From: Halobellus salinus
GTDB taxonomy: Archaea; Halobacteriota; Halobacteria; Halobacteriales; Haloferacaceae
Length of the DNA stretch: 64,000 nucleotides
Reading direction: 5' to 3'
Assembly (NCBI RefSeq): GCF_014646875.1
Contig: NZ_BMOC01000012.1
Span: 38,299 to 102,298 of the forward strand
The stretch's first letter is position 1. Every line of letters begins with the position of its first letter. A program made the position numbers and the translations under genes. The notes beneath the pieces were generated by a model. It saw nothing but the letters and a program-made list of their open reading frames with translations. It ran no database searches and had not been told where the DNA came from. Below, one piece after another: positions 50,565 through 57,941 of the stretch.

Positions 50565-52928
50565 ATGACCACCGAACGCGTAACCGTCACGGGTGTGGCC
50601 GACTACACTGTTGACGGCAACACCGTGGTATTCGACTGCGACACGGCCGCCCCCGATCCCGTCACACCCCGGAGCCTGCCCGTGACGTTGACCGTGTATG
50701 GCCCCCGAACCTTCCGGTTCGAGCTCCGGGCGACCCCCGAGGTTCCGGCCGACGACGAGTATCCCGAACTCGACATCGACGCCGTCGCGACCGGTGTCGA
50801 CCTCGGGACGACCGAGACCGAGGGGTCACTCGTTATCGACACCGGCGCGCTCAGGATCACGGTCGGGCTCGACGAGTGGGCCTTCACGGTCGCCGACGCC
50901 GACACCGGGGAGACGGTCTTCGAGGAACAGCGGTCCGATCCAGACGTGTTTGGCCGCCGACGCGTCGACCCGCTGGGGTTCACCCAAGCGGAGATCAACC
51001 ACAACCCTCGGAAGGTGACCGAGACGGGCACGGCGTTCCGGCTGTCGCCCGGGGAGCGTATCTACGGCGCGGGCGAGCAGTTCACCGACTTCGACAGGCG
51101 CGGCCAGGAGATCGAACTCTGGCACGAGGAGCCGCTCGGAACCGAGACCGGACGGGCGTACAAGAACATCCCGTTTCACCTCTCGACGGCGGGCTACGGC
51201 CTGCTGGTGGATACCACCGCTCGGGTGACCTACGATTTCGGCAACGAGTCGACCGCGTCGGGGACGGTGGGGGTCGACGGCGACACCATGGCGTTCGTGT
51301 TCTTCTACGGGCCGGAGTTTCCGGACATCATCCGGCGGTACACCGCCGTGACCGGCCGCCCCAACCGGCCGCCCAAATGGTCGTTCGGCACCTGGATGTC
51401 CCGGCTGGGGTATGAGTCCCGGGCGGAACTGGAAGCGGTCGCCGACCGGCTTCGCGCGGAGTCGATCCCCAGCGACGTGCTCCACTTAGACCCCTTCTGG
51501 ATGCGGGATCGCGCCTCGTGTGACCTGGAGTGGGACACCGACCAGTTCCCTGACCCCGAGGGGATGATCGAGGGGCTACGGGACGAGGGGTTCCGGGTGT
51601 CGCTGTGGGAACACCCCCACGTCCCGGTCGGCACTGACGCGTTCGCCGAGGGCGTCGCGGAGGGGTACTTCGTCACCGACGGCACCGGGAGCCCCTACGT
51701 GATGGATCACACCTGTCAGGGTGACTACCGCGGAGCAATCGTCGACTTCACCGACCCCGACGCGGTCGAGTGGTGGAAAGCCAAACACCGGCGGCTGCTC
51801 GAGCAGGGCGTGGCGGTATTCAAGACAGACTACGGCGAGTACGTCCCGGAAGACGCCGTCTTCGCCAACGGCAAGACCGGAACGTCGATGCACAACCTCT
51901 ACCCCTACCTCTACAACGAGGCGGTTTACGAGGCGGTCGGCGAGGTCAACGGGGCCAGCGAGGCGGTGGTGTGGGGCCGGTCGGCGTGGACCGGGAGTCA
52001 GTCGTTCCCGATGCACTGGGGCGGCGACCCCCAGACCAGTTGGAACGGCATGAGCGCCGCGCTGCGTGGTGGACTGTCGGCGTCGCTGTCAGGGATCGCG
52101 CTCTGGAGTCACGACATCGGCGGGTTCCGGGGGACGCCGTCGGCGGACCTCTACGTCCGGTGGGCGCAGTTCGGGCTGCTGTCGTCGAACAGCCGGTGTC
52201 ACGGAACCACGCCCCGGGAACCCTGGGAGTTCGGTTCGGAAGCGCTCGACGTCTTCCGGGCGTACGCCGAACTCAGGTACCGGCTGCTGCCGTACATTTA
52301 CACCGCCGCGGAGGCCGCCGCCCGGACCGGGCTGCCGGTGGTGCGGCCGCTCGTGTTCGAGTACCAGAACGACCCTGCCACTCACACGCTCGACGATCAG
52401 TACACGCTGGGGCCGGACCTACTGATCGCGCCCGTGTTCGCCGCCGACACGGAACGCGACGTGTACCTTCCCGAAGGCGAGTGGCGGGACCACTGGACCG
52501 ACGAGTATCACGAGGGCGGCCGGTGGGTCACGGTCGATGCCCCGCTGGAGCGACAGCCGATGTTCGTCCGGGCGGGGAGCGTGGTCCCACAGCGGGAACC
52601 GACACAGCGGACCCGTCCCGGCACTCCCGAACACCTCGAACTCCACGCCACAGTGGGCCGTGGCCGAGAGGTCGCAGAGGGGCGGGTCTACGACGAGGAC
52701 GCCGACACGATGGTCTCGGTGACCGTCGACCACGACGGACAACGGGTCACAGTCGAGTGCGGCGAGGTGAGCGCCGGGGCCGTCACCGTGGTGCTCCGAA
52801 CCGCCGACCGGGTGTCAACGCCGGCTGCCCTCGTCGTCAACGGGGAGTCGCTCGCACGCGTTGGCGAGGATCCGGACGCGGGAGAGTGGGCCGTCACGGA
52901 CACCGGGTCGGTGGTGGCGCAGTGGTGA
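50565..52928 (+). CDS. GH31 alpha-glycosidase (alpha-xylosidase-like)
   Basis: A 787-residue glycoside hydrolase family 31 enzyme without signal peptide, so its substrate is imported first. The nucleophile is the Asp in FKTDYGEYVPE and the acid/base the Asp in MHWGGDPQTSWNG. HLDPFWMRDRASCDLEWD matches the HLDPFWM..CDFEW segment of E. coli alpha-xylosidase YicI. The QDW and KRVMWNW residues that bind the sulfonate in the sulfoquinovosidase YihQ are absent, though by alignment an Arg sits where YihQ has Arg301. An alpha-xyloside or another alpha-glycoside is therefore the safest call. Confidence 0.88.
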   Translation: MTTERVTVTGVADYTVDGNTVVFDCDTAAPDPVTPRSLPVTLTVYGPRTFRFELRATPEVPADDEYPELDIDAVATGVDLGTTETEGSLVIDTGALRITVGLDEWAFTVADADTGETVFEEQRSDPDVFGRRRVDPLGFTQAEINHNPRKVTETGTAFRLSPGERIYGAGEQFTDFDRRGQEIELWHEEPLGTETGRAYKNIPFHLSTAGYGLLVDTTARVTYDFGNESTASGTVGVDGDTMAFVFFYGPEFPDIIRRYTAVTGRPNRPPKWSFGTWMSRLGYESRAELEAVADRLRAESIPSDVLHLDPFWMRDRASCDLEWDTDQFPDPEGMIEGLRDEGFRVSLWEHPHVPVGTDAFAEGVAEGYFVTDGTGSPYVMDHTCQGDYRGAIVDFTDPDAVEWWKAKHRRLLEQGVAVFKTDYGEYVPEDAVFANGKTGTSMHNLYPYLYNEAVYEAVGEVNGASEAVVWGRSAWTGSQSFPMHWGGDPQTSWNGMSAALRGGLSASLSGIALWSHDIGGFRGTPSADLYVRWAQFGLLSSNSRCHGTTPREPWEFGSEALDVFRAYAELRYRLLPYIYTAAEAAARTGLPVVRPLVFEYQNDPATHTLDDQYTLGPDLLIAPVFAADTERDVYLPEGEWRDHWTDEYHEGGRWVTVDAPLERQPMFVRAGSVVPQREPTQRTRPGTPEHLELHATVGRGREVAEGRVYDEDADTMVSVTVDHDGQRVTVECGEVSAGAVTVVLRTADRVSTPAALVVNGESLARVGEDPDAGEWAVTDTGSVVAQW

Positions 52929-53010
52929 GGGGCCACGGAATACGGACCCCGCAGCCGTACCCCAGTCCCCGCCGACACGGTGTCGCGACACGACCCCGGT
53001 GAATGGAAGG

Positions 53011-53020
53011 GATTTATTAT
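53011..53020 (+). promoter_or_regulatory. TATA box for the MalK-like ATPase gene
   Basis: gatttattat, 30-39 bases before ATG 53050. This spacing favours that ATG over the GTG at 53035. Confidence 0.6.
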
Positions 53021-53049
53021 GTGAGATGTGAAACGTGCGGCAACACACG

Positions 53050-54186
53050 ATGGGTCGACTAGACATAAGACAACTGACGAAGACCTTCGACGAGGGGGAG
53101 AACGTGATCGTCGCCGTCGACGAACTCGACATCACGGTTGAAGACGGTGATTTCCTCGTGCTCGTGGGGCCCTCGGGGTGTGGGAAGTCAACGACGCTCC
53201 GCTGTATCGCGGGGTTAGAGCGGGCGACATCCGGACGGATACGGCTCGACGGCCGGGACATCACCGACGCGAAACCGAAGAATCGGGACATGGCGATGGT
53301 GTTTCAGAACTACGCCCTCTACCCGCACATGACCGTCCGCCGGAACATCGGGTACGGGCTGAAGATCACCACCGACCTGGACAGTTCCGAGATCAACGAC
53401 CGGGTCGAGGACACCGCAGCGCTCCTCGAAATCCCGGACCTCCTTGACAAGAAGCCGAAAGAGCTCTCGGGCGGCCAACAGCAGCGCGTTGCGCTCGGGC
53501 GGGCGATCATCCGCGAACCCGAGGTGTTCCTCATGGACGAGCCGCTGTCGAACCTGGATGCGAAGCTCCGAACCACGATGCGGACCGAGATCCAGCAGCT
53601 CCAGCAGGACATGGGCGTGACAACCATCTACGTCACCCACGACCAGACCGAAGCGATGACCATGGGCGACAAGATTGCGGTGCTTGACGGCGGCGAACTC
53701 CAGCAGCTCGGCACGCCGCTTGAGTGTTACCACGAACCCACAAACCAGTTCGTCGCGGGGTTCATCGGCTCCCCGTCCATGAATTTCATCGACGTAGAGC
53801 GGAGTGGCGACACCCTCGAAGCCGGCGCCTTCTCGTATCAGATCTCCTCGGAGACCCGAAACGCGGTTGATACCGCCTCGAGCCGGCTCACGATGGGTAT
53901 CAGACCCGAGCACATCGAGCTCGGTACGGCCGAGGAACCGAACGCCGTTGCAACCGAGATCGAAGTCGTCGAGCCGATGGGGGAGATGACCTACGCGTAC
54001 TTCACCGTCGGGGGGGCGACACACACCGCGAGCATCGACGGCGAGCGTCGCACCGTCGCCGGCGAACAGGTCCACGTAGTGTTTCCGGAGGACAAGATCC
54101 ACCTGTTCGATCAGGCCGACGGGGCGGCGATCAAAAACAGCAACGTCGACCGACTCGGCGATCCCTCGAACCACCCCGAACCGTGA
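53050..54186 (+). CDS. Carbohydrate ABC transporter ATP-binding protein (MalK/MsmX type)
   Basis: A 378-residue CUT1 ATPase. Walker A is GPSGCGKST, the signature LSGGQQQRVALGRA, Walker B VFLMDEPLSNLDAKL, and the H-loop YVTHDQTEAM. The C-terminal MalK-type TOBE/OB region (about 245-370) begins GFIGSPSMNFIDV. It is the only transporter ATPase in the window and probably energises the permease pair at 40740-42666. Haloarchaeal xylose/arabinose importers use the same class. Confidence 0.92.
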   Translation: MGRLDIRQLTKTFDEGENVIVAVDELDITVEDGDFLVLVGPSGCGKSTTLRCIAGLERATSGRIRLDGRDITDAKPKNRDMAMVFQNYALYPHMTVRRNIGYGLKITTDLDSSEINDRVEDTAALLEIPDLLDKKPKELSGGQQQRVALGRAIIREPEVFLMDEPLSNLDAKLRTTMRTEIQQLQQDMGVTTIYVTHDQTEAMTMGDKIAVLDGGELQQLGTPLECYHEPTNQFVAGFIGSPSMNFIDVERSGDTLEAGAFSYQISSETRNAVDTASSRLTMGIRPEHIELGTAEEPNAVATEIEVVEPMGEMTYAYFTVGGATHTASIDGERRTVAGEQVHVVFPEDKIHLFDQADGAAIKNSNVDRLGDPSNHPEP

Positions 54187-54235
54187 CCCGACCGACCCTG
54201 CCACCCCGTCGGTGCGTCCGTTCGCCTCTCGCGAA

Positions 54236-54245
54236 TAGTTAAGTA
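54236..54245 (+). promoter_or_regulatory. TATA box for the IclR regulator gene
   Basis: tagttaagta is centred 27 bases before ATG 54267. Confidence 0.65.
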
Positions 54246-54266
54246 CGACCCGTTCCACATCCGGGT

Positions 54267-55034
54267 ATGGACAACGGAGACGCCTCGAAGGGACGCCGGA
54301 TTCAGGCGGTCGAGATCTCGTGTGAGCTACTGACAGCACTCGAACGGTTCAACAGCGCGGGGGTGTCCGAGCTCGCGGCCGAACTCGGACGCTCGAAGGC
54401 CACGGTGCACAGCCACCTCGCAACGTTGCTCGACCAGGAGTTCGTTGTGAAGCAGGGCACCGAGTACGCGCTCAGCCTCAGGTTTGTGGAACTCGGCGAG
54501 CACGCCAAATCCGGCGTCGACATCCACGACATCGCGGGCGAAGAGGTGCCACGGGTAGCACGGGAAACCGGGGAAGTCGCGCAGTTCATGGTCGAAGAGC
54601 ACGGCAAGGGGGTGTACCTGCACAAGGCACGCGGTGAGAACGCGATCCAGACCTCCTCGTACGTCGGGAGCCGGATGCAACTCCACTGCACGGCTCTGGG
54701 GAAGGCCATCCTGTCGCAGTTCTCCAGGGAGCGGATCCGAGCGATCATCGACGAGACGGGGCTGCCGCGCCACACGTCCAACACCATCACCAACTCTGAG
54801 GCGCTGTTCGCGGAGTTGGAGACGGTACGCGAACGGAACGTCGCGTTCGACGAGGAGGAGGTTGTCAAAGGACTCCGGTGCGTTGCCGCGCCGGTCACTG
54901 CGGGCGATCGGGCGGCTGCGATCAGTGTCTCCGGCCCAACGAGCCGGTTCAAGGGTGACCGGTTCCACGAGACGCTGCCGGAGTTGATCCGGGACGCGGC
55001 GAACGTCATCGAGGTCAACGCGGTGCAGGTGTAA
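54267..55034 (+). CDS. IclR-family transcription regulator
   Basis: A 255-residue regulator. An N-terminal winged HTH (about 12-70, with VSELAAELGRSKATVHSHLA) is followed by the IclR effector domain (about 85-250) containing YVGSRMQLHCTALGKAIL and GLRCVAAPV. In haloarchaea IclR proteins act as sugar-responsive activators or repressors (XacR in Haloferax). It is the only regulator in the island and the likely controller of its several short promoters. Confidence 0.92.
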   Translation: MDNGDASKGRRIQAVEISCELLTALERFNSAGVSELAAELGRSKATVHSHLATLLDQEFVVKQGTEYALSLRFVELGEHAKSGVDIHDIAGEEVPRVARETGEVAQFMVEEHGKGVYLHKARGENAIQTSSYVGSRMQLHCTALGKAILSQFSRERIRAIIDETGLPRHTSNTITNSEALFAELETVRERNVAFDEEEVVKGLRCVAAPVTAGDRAAAISVSGPTSRFKGDRFHETLPELIRDAANVIEVNAVQV

Positions 55035-55595
55035 CCGTTCGCCCTCTGCGAACGCCGCGGCGGCTACCCGGGTCCCGACCGGCCGCGTGCTGGACGCGGG
55101 TTCGTCGCGGGAGGCTGTCTGCTCCGTCGCTCCGGTGGCGCGACACCCGTTGACTGCGTCCGGGAGTAGCCGGGGTCCAACCCGTGGCTCACGCGGTCGC
55201 ACGACGGCAGTCGGTCAGATGTGTAACCACCTGCAGGCGCTGCTACACTCGCTTCCGACACCCGCTGAGGCTCAACCGCAGCCGAAGCGGTCCACGGGTC
55301 GGCTGCTCACGGCCCCGTTTGCGCGTCGCAAACGGCTCTGCGCACCTACCGGACGGAATCCCGACGTTTCGGGGGTGGAGCAACCACCGCCGCCCGAGTG
55401 GTGCCTTCGCGGAGTGGCGTCTCTTCCCGGACTGGATGCAAAGAACGCAGTACGGGCGGTGGTCTGATCCGTGTAGCAATTACAGTACTACTATTGTAAT
55501 AGTATTCTGTTCGGCTTTCGTGAATGATGTCGCCCACCCGCCAGCCGTCCAGTGGGCAAAGAAGCTAATACGGCCAGCACACTTAGGATTCGGAG
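55035..55595. other. Gene-free 560-bp stretch upstream of the SDR gene
   Basis: No credible gene: open frames here lack coding character. It ends in an AT-rich part with a 16-bp inverted repeat (55489-55504) and the TATA box of the next gene (aagctaatac, 55562-55571). Confidence 0.5.
55489..55504. promoter_or_regulatory. Possible operator: 16-bp inverted repeat tactatt-gt-aatagta
   Basis: Seven-base perfect arms around a 2-base centre, about 65 bases upstream of the TATA box for the gene at 55596, in an otherwise GC-rich surrounding. Size and symmetry fit a dimeric regulator such as IclR, but no second copy was found elsewhere in the island by eye. Confidence 0.4.
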
Positions 55596-56465
55596 ATGGC
55601 AGACGTAGTCGTGACCGGCAGCGGTGGGGACCTCGGCCGATGGGTCGTCGGGTCGCTGGTGCGTGCCGGCTGGCGGGTCAGATGCCTCGATCACGAACAC
55701 CCCGCCGAGGACACGCCACCCGGCGTGACGGCAGTCGAAACCGACCTCACGGACGCCGGGGAGACGCTGGAGGCAGTCCTCGCGGTCGACCCCGAGGCGG
55801 TCGTCCACCTCGCCGCAGTGGGTCCGCAGTACTACGCCCCCTCGCGGGTGTACGAGAACAACACGCTCGCGGCGTACCACGTGTTGACCGCGGCGGGCGA
55901 GGCTGGCGCGGACGTGGTGTGGACGTCGAGCGAGTCGGTGTACGGGTGGGTGTTCGCCGAAGAGCAGGTGTTCCCCGACGCGCTGCCGGTCTCGGTCGAT
56001 CACGCGTGTCGACCCGAAGACCAGTACGGAGTCTCGAAGGCCGCTGCGGAAGCGACCGCCGAGTCGGTGGCCCGCCGGTACGACGTTCCGGTCACCACGA
56101 TCCGGCCCTCCTGGATCCAACACCCGGGCGCCTACGAGTGCACCGACGCCGACGGCGAAGACGTCGTGGACAACTTCTGGTCGTACGTGGATGTCCGGGA
56201 CGTGGTCAGGTTGGTCCGGGCGGCGCTCGAATCTCCACCGGACGGCGAGGAAACGGTCCACGCCGCCGCTGCCGAGAACTACGTCGGTCGGCCAACCCGC
56301 GAGTTGTTCGAGGAGGCGTTCGGGTCCGTGCCGACGCCGTGTGACCTCGCGGGAACCGAATCGGCACTCTCCACCGCGAACGCGGGCGCGGCCTACGGCT
56401 GGGAACCCGAATACTCGTACCACGAGGCCGCGACCGACGACGTCGGTCCGTGGGACGAGTGGTAG
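55596..56465 (+). CDS. NAD-dependent epimerase/dehydratase-family SDR (uronate dehydrogenase-like)
   Basis: A 289-residue extended/intermediate short-chain dehydrogenase. The nucleotide motif is VTGSGGDLGRWV, the active site has TSSESVYG and YGVSKAA (Tyr and Lys), and the substrate part is compact, without the usual C-terminal domain of UDP-sugar epimerases. Similar proteins oxidise free uronates or sugars at C1, or epimerise sugars. It is the last gene of the island and could be an alternative sugar 1-dehydrogenase. ATG 55596 is preceded by a TATA box. Confidence 0.8.
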   Translation: MADVVVTGSGGDLGRWVVGSLVRAGWRVRCLDHEHPAEDTPPGVTAVETDLTDAGETLEAVLAVDPEAVVHLAAVGPQYYAPSRVYENNTLAAYHVLTAAGEAGADVVWTSSESVYGWVFAEEQVFPDALPVSVDHACRPEDQYGVSKAAAEATAESVARRYDVPVTTIRPSWIQHPGAYECTDADGEDVVDNFWSYVDVRDVVRLVRAALESPPDGEETVHAAAAENYVGRPTRELFEEAFGSVPTPCDLAGTESALSTANAGAAYGWEPEYSYHEAATDDVGPWDEW

Positions 56466-56520
56466 CGGCGCCGCGGGCAGTCGGGGCGTGCCGGGTGAGA
56501 ACGCGGTCCCGATCTCTCCG

Positions 56521-56670
56521 GACCACGATAAGACAGATACCACATATAACGGGAGTTGTATAGTTCAGATATCTTATCTTGGGTACTCTTTTCAGCTTTT
56601 TCGGGCGCTGAAATCCTATTTCTCCGCTTTTATTTCAACTCTCTATATAACCCATATATTTGATAGAATC
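56521..56670. other. AT-rich segment at the right edge of the catabolic island
   Basis: About 150 bases of unusually low GC after the SDR gene, with a hairpin tttcagc/gctgaaa (56590-56596 and 56607-56613) and runs of T that may act as terminator. No gene is present from 56466 to 56749. Confidence 0.55.
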
Positions 56671-56749
56671 CGGCGAGAGCTGGAACTGGGGCCCGTTGGA
56701 GGAAGACCGCGCCCGACCGCTCGCAATCCAGTTGGGGCCGCCCGGAGAA

Positions 56750-57073
56750 TCAATCGACCCGATCGAACCGGTAAGTGAGCACCTCGTCGGTGTCGTCCCA
56801 CGTGAAGTCGCCCGGATGGACCCGCTGCATCCGCCGTTTGTACGCCGCAAGCGACTCCGACCCTTCGCGTCGCGCGTCGGCGTCGGTGAAGTCGCCGAGC
56901 GTCCGGCGCTCGACGCCGGCCACCTCGAACGCGTCGCCGTCGATCTCGAAGGTGTCTCCCTCGGTGGCGTACCGGTTGCTCGCTCCGCGGGTCAACTGCG
57001 TGATCTCGCCGTCAGAAACGGACTGTTGGACGCGATCGTTCGGCAGGATGTCGTCGGCGTCGATCTCGGACAT
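56750..57073 (-). CDS. ASCH-domain protein
   Basis: A 107-residue ASCH (PUA-like) domain protein. ILPNDRVQQSVSDGEITQLTRG and a C-terminal HPGDFTWDDTDEVLTYRFD match small archaeal members. ASCH proteins are thought to bind RNA; some have RNase or amidohydrolase activity. The role here is unknown. ATG 57073 gives the compact domain; the upstream extension is rejected. Confidence 0.8.
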   Translation of the reverse strand: MSEIDADDILPNDRVQQSVSDGEITQLTRGASNRYATEGDTFEIDGDAFEVAGVERRTLGDFTDADARREGSESLAAYKRRMQRVHPGDFTWDDTDEVLTYRFDRVD

Positions 57074-57176
57074 AGGGGGCGTAGAACCGGGATTCTCAAA
57101 ACCCCATCGGGGCCGGGGGCGACCGTCGTCCACCACCCCGATCCACACAAGACGGTCGGACCGCGACTCCGAAGCG

Positions 57177-57493
57177 ATGGACCGGCGACAGCTCTACCGC
57201 GACGGTCCGCTCGCGGCAGCGACGTGTGCGGTTCTCCCGGTCGGGTCCCTGTCGCTCGGCGTTGAGGGTGGCGTCTTCGTGACCCCGTTTCTCGCCGTCG
57301 CCGGGTGTGTCGGGATGGTGGGCGTCGAGGTGGTGTTGCTCCGGAGGCCGGAGCTGACGCGACGCCTCTGGGAGCGGCGGATCGTCTGGGGTGGGGTGCA
57401 GTTGTCGTGCTCGGTGGTGGCGGCCTCGCGGTGTGGCTCGGGGTCACGTGGGCCGGCGCCGTCACGCACTTCTTTATACCAGGACGAGATTAA
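57177..57493 (+). pseudogene. Frameshifted small membrane protein
   Basis: ATG 57177 opens a membrane protein with two helices (about residues 15-50) that runs in frame to about 57390 (RRLWERRIVWGG). Sense then continues one frame over as AVVVLGGGGLAVWLGVTWAG to a stop at 57491-57493, completing a third helix. The switch lies in the G-rich run tggggtggggtgc, so it is a frameshift mutation or a sequencing error. Repaired length is about 104 residues. Function unknown. Confidence 0.6.
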
Positions 57494-57500
57494 ACTTGGT

Positions 57501-57941
57501 GTGACGAACGACGCCGCAGACACCGACCGTGAGCTGTTGGGGCACGTGCTTCTCCCGGTTGCCCACGAGGACGACGCCCGGAAGACGGCAGCCGCCCTGG
57601 AGCCGTACGCTCCGGGTCGGGTGACGGCGCTCCACGTCGTCGAGAAGGGTGAAGGGGTCCCCGACAAGACGCCGGTCGCACAGTCCGAAGAGGTCGCCGA
57701 GGCGTCCTACGCCGCGGTCCGAGAGGTCTTTCCCGACGCTGAGGACCACACCGCGTACGCCCGAGACGTCGTCGGGGCGATCTTCGAGGCGGGAGCCGAG
57801 GTCGGGGCGACCGCGGTCGCGTACCGATCCCGGGACGGGAACCGGCTGGTACAGTTCCTGTCGGGTGATAAATCGCTTCGGCTGGTGACCGAGACCGACC
57901 GGCCCGTGATCGCGCTGCCGGACAGCAACACCGGCGGATGA
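57501..57941 (+). CDS. UspA-like protein coupled to the APC transporter
   Basis: A 146-residue universal-stress-type domain with LLGHVLLPVAHEDDARKTAA at the N-terminus, ending TDRPVIALPDS. The G-x2-G-x9-G nucleotide loop is degenerate (YRSRDGNRLVQFLSGDKSL), so ATP binding is doubtful. GTG 57501 is the likely start. Its stop overlaps the transporter start by four bases, implying a regulatory partner. Confidence 0.78.
   Translation: MTNDAADTDRELLGHVLLPVAHEDDARKTAAALEPYAPGRVTALHVVEKGEGVPDKTPVAQSEEVAEASYAAVREVFPDAEDHTAYARDVVGAIFEAGAEVGATAVAYRSRDGNRLVQFLSGDKSLRLVTETDRPVIALPDSNTGG

Noticed and set aside
50565..52928. GH31 gene as a canonical sulfoquinovosidase
   Set aside because: The QDW and RVMWNW elements of YihQ are missing and the xylosidase-type DPFWM..C-D-x-E-W segment is present. 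Left as a candidate only.
55087..55467. Plus-strand frame in the 560-bp gap
   Set aside because: Codon use and composition are unlike neighbouring genes, with no motif and no promoter at the right distance.
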